Source: Nigerium massiliense (lineage in GTDB: Bacteria; Actinomycetota; Actinomycetes; Propionibacteriales; Propionibacteriaceae). From it: 64,000 nt of DNA. Shown piece after piece: positions 32,995 through 46,845 of the stretch. Made by a program: the position numbers and the translations under genes. The notes under the pieces are model-generated. The model searched no databases. It was not told where the DNA came from and saw only the letters and a program-made list of their open reading frames with translations. The stretch is taken from assembly GCF_000826085.1 (NCBI RefSeq), contig NZ_CCYM01000003.1, positions 620,001 through 684,000 on the forward strand, in the 5' to 3' direction. The stretch's first letter is position 1. Every line of letters begins with the position of its first letter.

Positions 32995-34461
32995 TCAGGC
33001 GCGTCGTTCCTGGGCCGCCTCGGCCGGGACCGGGTTCCCGGCGACGAGCCCCGCGGCCACGATCGCGCCGGTCGCGCGCTGGGTGACGTCGCTCAGCGGG
33101 CGTCCCCCCGCCTCGGCCACCGACACCAGCGAGGAGAACTCCGCCGCCGCGTGGACGATGATCCCCCCGCGGGACCCGACCTTGACCGTCAGCGGGACGC
33201 CGTCGAGCTCCAGCGTGAGGAACCCGCGATCGAGCACGCGGCGTCGCGTGAGCACCTCGCGGACGCCCAGCGTGGACGTGCGGGTCAGCATGACGTCCGC
33301 GACGGCGTCCGCCGCCGAGCGCGGGGCGAGCGCGTGCAGGGTGAAGGCGGGGCGGCCCCTCTTCATGTGGATGGGGGCGAGCCAGGCGTCCAGCGCCCCC
33401 GCGGCGAGGCAGTCGTCCAGCACGGACGGCCACAGGCGCGGGTCGAGGTCGTCGACGTTGGCCTGCAGCTCGGCCACCTCGGTGGCGGGCTCCTCGCGGC
33501 TCGCCTCGACGGCAGGGCCCCCGTCGGCGACCTGCGAGCCCGGCGCGGCCGACCCGTCCACCGGCGAGCCGATCATGACCCGGACGACGTTGGGCCAACC
33601 TGCGAAGTCCTTGCTGCCCGCGCCGATGCCGACGCGCTCGAGCGTCAGGGCGGGCATGGGCTCGCAGCGCCCCGCGAGCGCGCGGATCAGCGCGAGCCCC
33701 GTCGGCGTCGCCAGCTCTCCCACGCTGCCCTCCGTGGTGACCTGCGCCGGGGTGTCGTGCTGCGAGGCGTGCACGTGGCCCTCGTGGTCGTGCGCGTGAT
33801 CGTGGTCGCCGTGGTCATGCGCGTGCTCGTGGCCGCCGTGGTCATGGGTGTGATCGCGGTCGCCGTGGTCATGCCCGTGCTCGTGGTGGTGGTGCCCCGG
33901 GGCGTCCTGCTCAGGGGTGGCGCAGACCTGCCACCCCAGCGCCAGCTCGGCGACGGCCGGCACCGGGACCGGAATGTCGCCGTGGGCGGCACGGACGCGT
34001 CCGGAGCCCAGCCGCACCGGGGACGCGGACACGCTCGTGACGCCGAGGGTGCGCAGCGCCTCACACGTCCCGACGACGTCGGCCATGGAGTCCAGCGCGC
34101 CCACCTCGTGGAAATGCACCGTGCCCGGATCGACGCCGTGCACGCGGCCCTCGGCGGCCGCAAGGCGCCCGAACGCGGCGAGCGCGCGCGCCCGCGTCTC
34201 CTCGCTCAGGTCTGCGTCGGCCAACCTCGCCCGGATGCTCGCCCAGCTGCGATGCGGCGGATCGTCGACCAGGACGCGCACCCGCGCCTTCGTGCCGCGC
34301 TGGCCGCCGCGGACGGCGTCCTCCCGGTCGAGCCGGACCGACCCCGGAGCGACGGCGTCGATCGCCCGCTGGACGGCCGCGGCGTCGGCGCCGGCGTCCA
34401 GCAGGGAGCCGAGGAGCATGTCGCCGGCGACCCCGGCGGAGATGTCGAACCACGCGTGCAT
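32995..34461 (-). CDS. larC: LarC, nickel insertase with His-rich loop (single ORF)
   Basis: A 488-residue LarC, the CTP-dependent enzyme that inserts nickel to finish the pincer nucleotide. The N-terminal domain opens [39 protein letters not shown] is a hallmark. Residues ~187-235 are a histidine/aspartate-rich loop ([19 protein letters not shown] and more), likely nickel storage. The C-terminal half contains [20 protein letters not shown]. In Lactobacillus plantarum larC is split and joined by a programmed frameshift; here it is one uninterrupted frame. The coding strand of the His-rich part is a near-repeat of CATGACCACG-like units. Confidence 0.95.
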   Translation of the reverse strand: MHAWFDISAGVAGDMLLGSLLDAGADAAAVQRAIDAVAPGSVRLDREDAVRGGQRGTKARVRVLVDDPPHRSWASIRARLADADLSEETRARALAAFGRLAAAEGRVHGVDPGTVHFHEVGALDSMADVVGTCEALRTLGVTSVSASPVRLGSGRVRAAHGDIPVPVPAVAELALGWQVCATPEQDAPGHHHHEHGHDHGDRDHTHDHGGHEHAHDHGDHDHAHDHEGHVHASQHDTPAQVTTEGSVGELATPTGLALIRALAGRCEPMPALTLERVGIGAGSKDFAGWPNVVRVMIGSPVDGSAAPGSQVADGGPAVEASREEPATEVAELQANVDDLDPRLWPSVLDDCLAAGALDAWLAPIHMKRGRPAFTLHALAPRSAADAVADVMLTRTSTLGVREVLTRRRVLDRGFLTLELDGVPLTVKVGSRGGIIVHAAAEFSSLVSVAEAGGRPLSDVTQRATGAIVAAGLVAGNPVPAEAAQERRA

Positions 34462-34522
34462 GCGCCCATTGTTTCAACCCCGCCGCCCGCCGCGGGCCGC
34501 CGTCCCGGCACACGGCGCCCAC

Positions 34523-34528
34523 TAGGCT
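34523..34528 (+). promoter_or_regulatory. -10 box TAGGCT for leaderless uppS
   Basis: TAGGCT ends 7 bases before ATG 34536, with no ribosome site. The divergent larC gene starts 75 bases away. Confidence 0.5.
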
Positions 34529-34535
34529 TCCGGGC

Positions 34536-35330
34536 ATGCCGAAGCGCCCAGTGCCCCCGACCCCGCACCCCAGCGGTGCGCGCCCGCCGCAGATCCCGGC
34601 GAAGTTCCTCCCGCAGCACGTCGCGATCGTGATGGACGGCAACGGCCGCTGGGCCAAGCAGCGCGGGCTACCGCGCACCGAGGGTCACGCGCGCGGGGAG
34701 GCGTCCCTGCTCGACGTCATCCACGGCGCGATCGAGGTCGGCGTGAAGTACCTGTCGGCGTACGCGTTCAGCACCGAGAACTGGCGCCGCAGCCCCGACG
34801 AGGTGCGCTACCTCATGGGCTTCAACCGCGACGTCATCCACCGCCGCCGCGACGAACTGAACGACCTCGGCGTCCGCATCCGCTGGGCCGGCCGGACGCC
34901 GCGGCTGTGGAAGAGCGTGATCAACGAGCTCACGACCGCCGAGGAGATGAGCAAGGACAACGACACCCTCACCCTGCAGTTCTGCGTCAACTACGGCGGC
35001 CGCGCCGAGATCGTGGACGCCGTCCGCGAGATCGCCCGGTTGGCCCAGCAGGGCCGGCTCGACCCCGACCGCATCACCGAGGCGTCCTTGCGCCGGCACC
35101 TGGACGAGCCGGACATCCCCGACGTCGACCTGTTCCTGCGCAGCTCCGGCGAGCAACGCACGTCGAACTTCCTGCTGTGGCAGTCCGCCTACGCCGAGTT
35201 CGTCTTCCTCGACCGGCTCTGGCCGGATTTCGACCGCCGCGACCTGTGGCGGGCCATCGAGATCTACGCCGGACGCGACCGCCGCTACGGCGGCGCCGTC
35301 CCGAACCCCGTCGCGGAGGACGAGCGCTAA
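34536..35330 (+). CDS. uppS: Isoprenyl transferase (UppS-type)
   Basis: A 264-residue cis-prenyltransferase that makes the polyprenyl diphosphate lipid carrier for cell-wall synthesis. Signatures are [42 protein letters not shown] and the C-terminal [21 protein letters not shown]. The ~25-residue N-terminal extension is Pro-rich. The chain length of the product is not readable. In actinobacteria this gene usually neighbours recO; here the GH3 remnant and lar genes lie between, which suggests insertion into an ancestral recO-uppS pair. Confidence 0.95.
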   Translation: MPKRPVPPTPHPSGARPPQIPAKFLPQHVAIVMDGNGRWAKQRGLPRTEGHARGEASLLDVIHGAIEVGVKYLSAYAFSTENWRRSPDEVRYLMGFNRDVIHRRRDELNDLGVRIRWAGRTPRLWKSVINELTTAEEMSKDNDTLTLQFCVNYGGRAEIVDAVREIARLAQQGRLDPDRITEASLRRHLDEPDIPDVDLFLRSSGEQRTSNFLLWQSAYAEFVFLDRLWPDFDRRDLWRAIEIYAGRDRRYGGAVPNPVAEDER

Positions 35331-35342
35331 CGCGAAGGGGGC

Positions 35343-37007
35343 TCAGTCGCCGGGCAGCGCCTTCGCCGCCGCGGCCACCCGGAAGGACGCGAGCAGTCCC
35401 AGCGCCAGGAACGCCGTCGCCACCCACAGCGACCCGCTGGCGGCATCGGAGAAGCCGCGGGCCAGGGCGTCCACCACCTCGGGCGTCCGGACGCCGAACG
35501 GACCGGCCGCGCCCTGCGCGCGGAGCGCCGGGATGAGCCCGCCGGCCGAGCCGATCGTCCCGCCGACGACCTCGCGGGCCGCCTCGGGGTCGAGACCGGA
35601 CACGGCGGCGACCCGCGCGGGCACCCGTGCGGCCAACCCGACGGCCAGCGCCGTCCCGGCCAACGCGGTGCCCAGCGCCGAACCCACCTGCCGCACCGTG
35701 CTCTGCGTCGCCGACGCCGACCCCGACTGCTCGACCGGCACCCCCACCATCACGGTCGAGGTCAGTTGCGCGGACGCCAAGCCCAGGCCGAAGCCGTAGA
35801 CCGCCATCGTCGCGGCGACCAGGGTCGGGGACGTCCCCGGTCCGAGAACCAACGCCGTGAACGCGGTGCCGACGACCTCGAGCGCCAGGCCGAGGACCAC
35901 CGTGCGGGGCGCCCCGAACCGCGCGGCGACGTGCCGGGCGGCCGCTCCCGAGAGGAACGCGCCGATCGCCATCGCGGCGAGCACGAGGCCCGCGCCCATC
36001 GGGTCCAGGCCGGTGACGAAGACGAGATACAGCGGCATCACGAAGACCAGCCCGAACTCCCCCACCGCCACCATCGCGGCCGCGACGACGCCCCACGAGA
36101 ACGTCGGCACCGAGAACAGCGCGAGGTCGAGGATCACCGCCCTGCCGCGCCGGGCCGTCCGCGCCTCCCACCCCAGGAACAGCGCGAACAGCACCGCCCC
36201 CAGGATCAGCGCGACCGGCGCGGCCGAGACCGGCGCCGTGGCCGTCCAGACGAACGGGCCCGCCACCAGGTCCTCCCGCGGCGTCCACCAGCCCAGTTGC
36301 GAGCCCTCGATCAGGCCGAAGACGATCAGGCCCATCCCGGCCGCGCTGAGCAGCAGGCCCAGCACGTCGTAGCCAGCACGGTCGTCGCGGCCGCGCGACT
36401 CCGGCACCCAGGCGAGCGCGGCGGCGATGACGAGCACGGCGACCGGGACGTTCACGAAGAAGATCCACGGCCAGGACGCCCAGGTCGTCAGCACGCCGCC
36501 CAGCAGCGGCCCGATCGCCGCCGATCCGGACATCACCGCTCCCCAGACGCCGAACGCCGCGGCCCGGTCCCGTCCCCGGAAGGTCGCGTTGACCGTCGAG
36601 ATCGTCGTGGGCAGCACCATGGCTCCGCCGACGCCCTGGACGGCCCGCGCCGCGATCAACAGCCCCGCCCCGGACGCCAGCCCGGCGAGCAGGCTGCCCA
36701 GCGCGAACACGGCGACGCCGGCGATGAACTGGCGGCGGCGTCCGATGCGGTCGCTGATGCGGCCGGACGCCAGCAGCAGCGCCGCGAAGATCATCGAGTA
36801 CAGCGCGTTGACCCACTGCGCCTGGTTCAACCCGAGGCGCAGGTCGCGGATGATCGTCGGCAGCGCGACGCCGACGATCGTGCCGTCCAGGACGATCATG
36901 GCCAGCCCTGCGGCGAGGGCGCCCAGCGCCCTCCAGCGGTGCGGAGCCGTGACTGCGGGGGCGGTCTCGCGACCGCCGCCGGTCTCGGGGGCTGGAACAC
37001 TCGCCAT
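35343..37007 (-). CDS. MFS drug transporter, DHA2 family (14 helices)
   Basis: A 554-residue EmrB/QacA-type multidrug efflux antiporter of the plasma membrane. It shows motif A (GRISDRIGRRRQF), the acidic residue in helix 1 (MIVLDGTIVGVALP), motif C-like GSAAIGPLLGGVL, and about 14 hydrophobic segments. The start 37007 has AGGAG 8 bases upstream. The insertion of two extra helices in the middle is typical of DHA2. A regulator is not adjacent; mshB is divergent. Confidence 0.92.
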   Translation of the reverse strand: MASVPAPETGGGRETAPAVTAPHRWRALGALAAGLAMIVLDGTIVGVALPTIIRDLRLGLNQAQWVNALYSMIFAALLLASGRISDRIGRRRQFIAGVAVFALGSLLAGLASGAGLLIAARAVQGVGGAMVLPTTISTVNATFRGRDRAAAFGVWGAVMSGSAAIGPLLGGVLTTWASWPWIFFVNVPVAVLVIAAALAWVPESRGRDDRAGYDVLGLLLSAAGMGLIVFGLIEGSQLGWWTPREDLVAGPFVWTATAPVSAAPVALILGAVLFALFLGWEARTARRGRAVILDLALFSVPTFSWGVVAAAMVAVGEFGLVFVMPLYLVFVTGLDPMGAGLVLAAMAIGAFLSGAAARHVAARFGAPRTVVLGLALEVVGTAFTALVLGPGTSPTLVAATMAVYGFGLGLASAQLTSTVMVGVPVEQSGSASATQSTVRQVGSALGTALAGTALAVGLAARVPARVAAVSGLDPEAAREVVGGTIGSAGGLIPALRAQGAAGPFGVRTPEVVDALARGFSDAASGSLWVATAFLALGLLASFRVAAAAKALPGD

Positions 37008-37144
37008 GATCAACGCTCCTGACCGACGCCCGGTCCGCCCGAGCGCCGAAGAGACTATAGATCCCGGCGCAGTCCCCGGTGCGACGGCGCGGCCGGCCGG
37101 TCGGCGGCACCGGGCCGACCGCGCTTGGGCGTCCGGTCGCCTTG

Positions 37145-37150
37145 TAGGCT
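37145..37150 (+). promoter_or_regulatory. -10 box TAGGCT for leaderless mshB
   Basis: TAGGCT ends 8 bases before GTG 37159 with no ribosome site, the same arrangement as uppS. Confidence 0.5.
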
Positions 37151-37158
37151 GGCGCATC

Positions 37159-38058
37159 GTGACTGACACCAAGCGTCTGTTGATCGTGCACGCCCACCCC
37201 GACGACGAGTCCAGCCAGTCGGCCGGCACCATGGCCCGCTACGTCGACGAGGGCGCCCAGGTCACCCTCGTGACGTGCACCCTCGGCGAGATGGGCGAGA
37301 TCCTCGTCCCCGAGTGGCAGAACTTCTCCCCCAGCGAGCTCGGCCAGCACCGCATCGGCGAGCTCGAGCAGGCCATGACGGTGCTCGGCGTGACCGACCA
37401 CGTGTGGCTGGGCGGCGCCGGCGCCTACCACGATTCCGGCATGACCCGCGACGAGCAGGGCAACGTCGTCCCCGAGCAGGAGCGTCCCGAGGGCGCGTTC
37501 TGGGACGCCGACCTGCTCGAGGCGGCGAACCACCTGGTCGAGGTGATCCGCGACCGGCGCCCGCACGTGGTGTCCACGTACGACCCCAACGGCAACTACG
37601 GCCACCCCGACCACATCCAGGCGCACCGCGTCACGATGTACGCGGTGGCGTTGGCGGGCGCCCCGGCGCACCGCCCCGACCTCGGCGACCCGTGGCAGGT
37701 GCCGCGCGTGCTGTGGAGCACCAACAACGCCAAGCTGTGGGAGCAGGCCTACTACGTGGCGCGCGACCGCGGGCTGAACGTCTTCGGCGACCTCAGCGAG
37801 GAGGACGTCAAGCGGCTCGGCCCCCAGGACGTCACGATCGCGGCGGTCGTCCCCTACGGCGAGAACCTCAGCAAGGCCACCCAGGCCCTGCTCAGCTACC
37901 GCAGCCAGGTCAGCGAGGACGCGGACTTCTGGCAGTTCTTCCAGATCATGCGTGAGCTGGAAGGCTCCGGCGAGGCGTACCTCTATGTGGCGGGGATCCC
38001 GTTCCCGCCGTCGGACGCCCCGGCCGACGACCTGTTCGCCGGGCTCGACCTCGGCTGA
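37159..38058 (+). CDS. mshB: MshB-like mycothiol biosynthesis deacetylase (LmbE family)
   Basis: A 299-residue zinc deacetylase of the LmbE/PIG-L family. MshB removes acetate from GlcNAc-inositol in the synthesis of mycothiol, the actinobacterial thiol. Zinc ligands are in LIVHAHPDDES and GYGHPDHIQAH equivalents (NYGHPDHIQAHR), and VTCTLGEMGEILV and WLGGAGAYHDSGM are typical of the MshB branch. Mca, the mycothiol conjugate amidase, is the close alternative, though MshB fits the sequence between the two zinc motifs better. The GTG start has no ribosome site and a nearby -10 box, so a leaderless message is likely. Confidence 0.85.
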   Translation: MTDTKRLLIVHAHPDDESSQSAGTMARYVDEGAQVTLVTCTLGEMGEILVPEWQNFSPSELGQHRIGELEQAMTVLGVTDHVWLGGAGAYHDSGMTRDEQGNVVPEQERPEGAFWDADLLEAANHLVEVIRDRRPHVVSTYDPNGNYGHPDHIQAHRVTMYAVALAGAPAHRPDLGDPWQVPRVLWSTNNAKLWEQAYYVARDRGLNVFGDLSEEDVKRLGPQDVTIAAVVPYGENLSKATQALLSYRSQVSEDADFWQFFQIMRELEGSGEAYLYVAGIPFPPSDAPADDLFAGLDLG

Positions 38059-38059
38059 C

Positions 38060-39493
38060 TCAGCCCGCTTGCTCGGCGCGTTCGCGCGCCCGGTCTCGGG
38101 CGGAGAAGATCAGGGCCCCCAGCGCCAGCGCGGCGATGATGCCCAGGACGATCACGAACGCCTCGAGCCAGTCGAAGCCGCCCTCGGTCAGCGAGAACAG
38201 CACGCCCGGGATCAGCGCGGTGCCGATCGCCGCGCCGATGCGCTGGCCCAGCTGCAGGATGCCGCCGGCGACGCCCCCGTAGCGCGGGTCGACCGCCTTC
38301 AGCGTCAGCGTCTGGTTCGGCGAGATCGTCATGCCCTGGCTGGCGCCCACCAGCGTCAGCGGCAGGGCGAACCACCAGAACGACAGGGCGTGCTGCTCGA
38401 CGGCGGGCGCGAGGGCGGCGGTGCCGACCAGCGCGGCGATGGCCGTCGCGAAGCCCGCGATGACGAGGCGGCGTCCCAGCCGCAGGACGTAGCGTCCGGC
38501 CACCTGGGACGTGACCGCCGCGGCCAGGGACGCCGGCAGCCCCACGAGCGCCGCCTCGAACGGCGTGTGCCCGAGGTGGGTCTGTAGGAAAAGCGGGACG
38601 ACGATCCAGATGCTCGTCGATCCGACGAAGTAGACCCCGACGATGATGATGCCGTTGCGGAACGCTTCGCTGCGGAAGATGTCGATGTCGACCATCGGCG
38701 ACCGGTCCCGCTGCTTGTAGCGGCGCTCCCACCAGACCCAGACCGCGACGATCGCCAGGCCGAGCGGCAGCTGCAGCCACAGGAGTGGCGATCGTCCGCG
38801 TTCCAGGAACGGCAGCATCATCGACACCAGCCCCACCGACAGCAGGACGACGCCGACCGGATCGAGGTCGATCCTCGTCCCCGAGCGCGCCCGGTCGTCC
38901 GGAAGCCAGAGGAACGCCAGCACGACGGTCAACACGCCCAGCGGCACGTTCATGCCGAACATCAACCGCCAGCCCGTCTCGGGACCGAAGACCTGGATGA
39001 GCAGGCCGCCGATGACCGGGCCGATCGCGGTGGCCAGAGCGACGGTGGTGCCGAACAGCGCGAACGCTTTCGCCCGCGCCTGCCCCACGAAGTTCTGCTG
39101 GATGATCCCGACGCTCTGCGGGTTCAGCAAGCCCGACCCGACGCCCTGCAGGACGCGGGCGAGGTTCAGCACGTCGATGGTCGGGGCGACCGCGCTGAGC
39201 AACGAGCCCACCGTGAAGACGGCGACGCCGATGATGAGCATGCGTCGGCGCCCGGAGGCGTCCCCGATGCGCCCGGCGGGGACCAGGAGCAGCGCGAACG
39301 CCAGCGTGTAGCCGGAGATCGTCCACTGCACGCCCGTGGACGTCGTGCCGAACGACTCCTGGATCGCGGGCAGCCCCACGTTGATCACCGACATCGCCAC
39401 CAGCGCCATGAACAGCGGCGTCAGCAGCACCGCGAGCATCCTGCGGGGATGGTGCGGCGCAGGGTCTTCGCGGGATCGGGGTTCGTCGGTCAC
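38060..39493 (-). CDS. MFS transporter (EmrB/QacA-like)
   Basis: A 477-residue major-facilitator protein with about 14 hydrophobic segments. It has motif A (GRIGDASGRRRMLIIG), helix 1-2 motif MSVINVGLPAIQESFG, WTISGYTLAFALLLVPAG and GPVIGGLLIQVFG. The pattern belongs to the DHA2 drug-efflux family. It converges tightly on mshB, with 1 base between the stops. It begins with GTG at 39493, 11 bases before the argG 3' end. The substrate is unknown. No adjacent TetR-type regulator is seen. Confidence 0.9.
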   Translation of the reverse strand: MTDEPRSREDPAPHHPRRMLAVLLTPLFMALVAMSVINVGLPAIQESFGTTSTGVQWTISGYTLAFALLLVPAGRIGDASGRRRMLIIGVAVFTVGSLLSAVAPTIDVLNLARVLQGVGSGLLNPQSVGIIQQNFVGQARAKAFALFGTTVALATAIGPVIGGLLIQVFGPETGWRLMFGMNVPLGVLTVVLAFLWLPDDRARSGTRIDLDPVGVVLLSVGLVSMMLPFLERGRSPLLWLQLPLGLAIVAVWVWWERRYKQRDRSPMVDIDIFRSEAFRNGIIIVGVYFVGSTSIWIVVPLFLQTHLGHTPFEAALVGLPASLAAAVTSQVAGRYVLRLGRRLVIAGFATAIAALVGTAALAPAVEQHALSFWWFALPLTLVGASQGMTISPNQTLTLKAVDPRYGGVAGGILQLGQRIGAAIGTALIPGVLFSLTEGGFDWLEAFVIVLGIIAALALGALIFSARDRARERAEQAG

Positions 39494-39504
39494 ATGGGGG
39501 AATG

Positions 39505-42179
<2,675 letters not shown>

Positions 42180-42223
42180 ACCGGCCAGACTTCGCGGACG
42201 CGGGCCGAACCCCCACGCCCCGC

Positions 42224-44761
42224 TCAGCCGGCCGCGGCGCCGTCGATCGTCACCACCCCGCGTTCGCCGTCCACCGTGACCGTGTCGCCGGAATGGATCC
42301 GGCTCGTGGCGACCGCGGTGCCCAGCACCGCCGGGATGCCGTACTCGCGGGCCACGATCGAGCTGTGCGACAGCGGCCCCCCGACGTCGGTGACGACCGC
42401 GCTGGCCCGGGCGAACAAGGGCGTGTACGCCGGGGTCGTGATCGCCGCGACCAGCACCTCGCCGGGGTTGAGCGCGCCGAAGTCCGCCGGGCCACCGACG
42501 ACCCGGGCCGTCGCGGTGACGCGTCCGCCGCTGGACGCCGTCCCGCGGATCGGGCCGTCCGCCGCGGCGTCCTGGCGGGCGGGCATGAAGCGGCCGAGCC
42601 ACCTGCGCCAGGCTTGCTCCGGCAGCAGCTGGGAAGGCGTCGCCCGGCGCTGACCGCGCCACGTTGCCTTGCGCTGCTCGACGCGGTCGCGCAGGTCGTC
42701 GGTGGAGGTCAGCTCGTCGGCGTGCAGCCAGTACACGTCGTCCGCCGCCTCGATCACCCGGCCCGCGACCAAGCGCCGACCGAGCTCGCGGCAGATGCGG
42801 CGCATGACCGGCCACGCGAGCCCTTGCGCGGCCAGGGCGTCCTCGCGGACCGGGGCGTCGCGCTGGGCGGCGCGGACGAGGCGTCCCAGCAGCGCCCGGC
42901 GCGCCGGATCGAGGCGCGCGAGCAGGGCGCGGGTCGCGTCCTCGCGGGCCGTGGCCAGGCGCCGCTGCCGGGCGGCAGGGTCGGCGTCCGAGTCGAGGTA
43001 GAACCGGACGCCGTCCAGCACCGGGACCGGGTCGTCCGCCGGGACGGGCGCCATGAAATCGAGGTTCGCCGTCGCGTGCCCGAACTCGGCGAGGTAGGCG
43101 TCCAGGCGCCGTCGCCAGGCCTCACGCACCTCCCCGGGGACTCCGTCCAGCGACCCGCCCGCCCGCAGGGCGTTCGCCAGCGCCGGCTGGGCCCGCACCC
43201 ATGTCGCCAGGTCGTGCAGCGCCTTGTCGGCGCGGATCGGCTCGGAATCGAACCCCACCAGGAACGTCGTCGCCTCCGGGTCCCCGGGCCGCCGCGCCAA
43301 CCTGGTGTAGGCGTTCTCGAACAGGACGTCGTTCATCGACACGAACGGCATCACCGTCTGCACCGCCGTGTAGTAGCGGCAGCCGGCGTCCAACAGGTCG
43401 CGCAGCCCGTCGATCAGCTCCGCCGTCGGCACCGCCGCCAGGTCGCGCCCCGCCCACGCCGACGAGATGAAGCGATACTCCGGCAGTGCCTTCTCCCGCC
43501 AGTTCTGCGCGGGGTCGAACCGCTTACGGCGGCCCGCCAGCATCCCGAGCATCACGGGCGTCCTGCGCAGCAGCTTCAGGAGCAGCCGGCGCGGGTAGTA
43601 GTAGTACGGGTAGCCGTTGATGATCGGGAAGCCGCCGCCCTCGTACTTCTCGCCGCCGCCGAGCGTGCTGAACAGCGACTCCAGGGCGCCGATGACGGAC
43701 GACGGCGCCAGGTCGGCGAACAGCGGCGAGAGGGGGTCGGGCAGCTGCTCGATGATGCTCGCCCGCGCGTACAGCCCGCTGGGGTCGTCGATCGGCCACT
43801 GCGTGGGGACGTCCCCGACCCGCGGCGGCAGCGACGTGATCGGGCGGCTCTGCACGAGCCAGAACCGCCCCGCGGCCCGGGCCCATTCGATGTCCTGCGG
43901 GGCGCCGGCGTGCTCCTGCACCCGGACGCCCAGCCCGGCCAGCTCGAGCGCCTCGTCGTCACTCAACACGGCCGCGCCCCGCCGGTCCTCCGCGAGGGGT
44001 TCCTCCACGGTCCCGGACGCCAGCGGGCGCGTCCAGACGGACTTGGTGGCGGTGCTGCGCCCGACGACGCGCCCCGCGGCGGGCTCGACGACCAGCGTGT
44101 CGGGGGTGACCGAACCGCCGACCACCGACTCCCCCAGCCCGAACGCGGCGTTGATGACGACCTGCTCGAGGCGCCCGTTGTCGGGGTTGGCGGTGAACAT
44201 CACCCCGGAAGCATCCGCGTCGACCATCTGCTGCACGACGACCGCCATCGCGACGTCCGACGCCGCGACGCCGGCGTGCCGGCGGTACTCGATCGCCCGC
44301 TCACCCCACACCGAGGCCCAGCAGCGGCGCACCGCGTCGACCAGCGCCTCCTCGCCGCGGACGTTGAGGAACGACTCTTGCTGGCCCGCGAAGCTGGCCG
44401 CGCCGAGATCCTCGGCCGTGGCGGACGAGCGGACCGCGACGGGGACGGCGTCCCCCAGCGCACGGTAGGCGGCGGCGATGGCGTCCTCGAGTTCAGCGGG
44501 CAGCGGAGCGTCCTCGATCAGCCGGGAGGCGAGCCGTTCCGCCTCGGCGGGCTCCCAGTCGGTGGCGGCGCGGACGATCTGGTCGGCGATGCCGGCCTCG
44601 GTGACGAAGCGGTGGTAGGCGTCCGTCGTGACGACGAAGCCGGGCGGGACGTCGAACCCTCCGGCCACCAGCTCGCCCAGGTTGGCTCCCTTTCCGCCGG
44701 CGACGGCACGGTCGCCGCGGCGCAGGGCGGACAGCTCCACAGTGATGCTCACGGCGACCAT
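42224..44761 (-). CDS. PEP-utilising phosphotransferase resembling rifampicin phosphotransferase
   Basis: An 845-residue three-part protein. Residues ~1-310 are the ATP-binding PPDK_N domain (GGKGANLGELVAGGFDVPPG, AVRSSATAEDLGAASFAGQQ, WLVQSRPITSLPP). Residues ~320-720 are a central domain of its own. Residues ~760-845 are the phosphohistidine swivel domain with the catalytic His in GGPLSHSSIVAREYGIPAVL. This order, and the absence of the PEP/pyruvate barrel of PEP synthase, match rifampicin phosphotransferases, which inactivate the drug with ATP. The central domain decides the substrate and cannot be assigned by eye. The ATG 44761 has GGAG 4 bases upstream. Confidence 0.82.
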   Translation of the reverse strand: MVAVSITVELSALRRGDRAVAGGKGANLGELVAGGFDVPPGFVVTTDAYHRFVTEAGIADQIVRAATDWEPAEAERLASRLIEDAPLPAELEDAIAAAYRALGDAVPVAVRSSATAEDLGAASFAGQQESFLNVRGEEALVDAVRRCWASVWGERAIEYRRHAGVAASDVAMAVVVQQMVDADASGVMFTANPDNGRLEQVVINAAFGLGESVVGGSVTPDTLVVEPAAGRVVGRSTATKSVWTRPLASGTVEEPLAEDRRGAAVLSDDEALELAGLGVRVQEHAGAPQDIEWARAAGRFWLVQSRPITSLPPRVGDVPTQWPIDDPSGLYARASIIEQLPDPLSPLFADLAPSSVIGALESLFSTLGGGEKYEGGGFPIINGYPYYYYPRRLLLKLLRRTPVMLGMLAGRRKRFDPAQNWREKALPEYRFISSAWAGRDLAAVPTAELIDGLRDLLDAGCRYYTAVQTVMPFVSMNDVLFENAYTRLARRPGDPEATTFLVGFDSEPIRADKALHDLATWVRAQPALANALRAGGSLDGVPGEVREAWRRRLDAYLAEFGHATANLDFMAPVPADDPVPVLDGVRFYLDSDADPAARQRRLATAREDATRALLARLDPARRALLGRLVRAAQRDAPVREDALAAQGLAWPVMRRICRELGRRLVAGRVIEAADDVYWLHADELTSTDDLRDRVEQRKATWRGQRRATPSQLLPEQAWRRWLGRFMPARQDAAADGPIRGTASSGGRVTATARVVGGPADFGALNPGEVLVAAITTPAYTPLFARASAVVTDVGGPLSHSSIVAREYGIPAVLGTAVATSRIHSGDTVTVDGERGVVTIDGAAAG

Positions 44762-44810
44762 TGTGCTCCCGGACGCCTGCGCCGGCGCCCGAATCGGCGG
44801 GGGGAAACGA

Positions 44811-44845
44811 CAGCCCCGACGCCGCGACGGGCGGCACCGGGGCTG
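44811..44845 (-). terminator. leuA terminator
   Basis: On the minus strand, just after the leuA stop, CAGCCCCG pairs with CGGGGCTG and an inner GCCG/CGGC stem lies between; TCGTTTCC follows. It lies before the start of the PEP-utilising gene. Confidence 0.65.
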
Positions 44846-44869
44846 ACGTGTTCGGCCGGTCGGCGGCGA

Positions 44870-46651
<1,782 letters not shown>

Positions 46652-46689
46652 TCAACAGAATGGATGGAGATGCCAGGCACGACGGAACT

Positions 46690-46755
46690 CCGCAGCGAGG
46701 AAGCCTGATCGAGCCGCTCAACGCCGGGTGGCGGAGCGTCTAGGCCTCGCTGCGG
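46690..46755 (-). promoter_or_regulatory. leuA attenuator (competing RNA hairpins)
   Basis: CCGCAGCGAGG inside the leader peptide (46755-46745) is exactly complementary to CCTCGCTGCGG 44 bases downstream (46700-46690). Within the spacer, CGCTCCGCC and GGCG..GAGCG can form a competing hairpin. A ribosome stalled on the Leu codons just before the first arm would free or mask it, as in leader-peptide attenuation. Confidence 0.7.
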
Positions 46756-46784
46756 CGACCAAGAAGCAGGTTCGCCCAAGCCAT
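46740..46784 (-). CDS. leuL: leuA leader peptide (MAWANLLLGRRSEA)
   Basis: A 14-codon ORF before leuA with three consecutive leucine codons (CTG CTT CTT) in its middle and a stop within the attenuator. It starts 7 bases after a TACAGT -10 box with no ribosome site, so it would be a leaderless leader peptide. Scarcity of charged leucine tRNA would stall the ribosome at the Leu codons and alter the RNA fold, permitting leuA expression. The 14-codon length and Leu run match leader peptides reported for actinobacterial leu genes. Confidence 0.8.
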   Translation of the reverse strand: MAWANLLLGRRSEA

Positions 46785-46791
46785 GCGCGTC

Positions 46792-46797
46792 ACTGTA
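46792..46797 (-). promoter_or_regulatory. -10 box TACAGT of the leuL-leuA transcript
   Basis: On the minus strand TACAGT ends 7 bases before the leader-peptide ATG at 46784. Confidence 0.55.
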
Positions 46798-46845
46798 CAC
46801 ACGTCCTCCCCCGCCGCAGCCGCCGACGGTCACAACGTGGACGGC

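Noticed and set aside
33750..33910. Short repeats of CATGACCACG-like units, considered as a CRISPR or satellite array
   Set aside because: They encode the in-frame His/Asp-rich metal loop of larC, have no spacers and no cas genes nearby.
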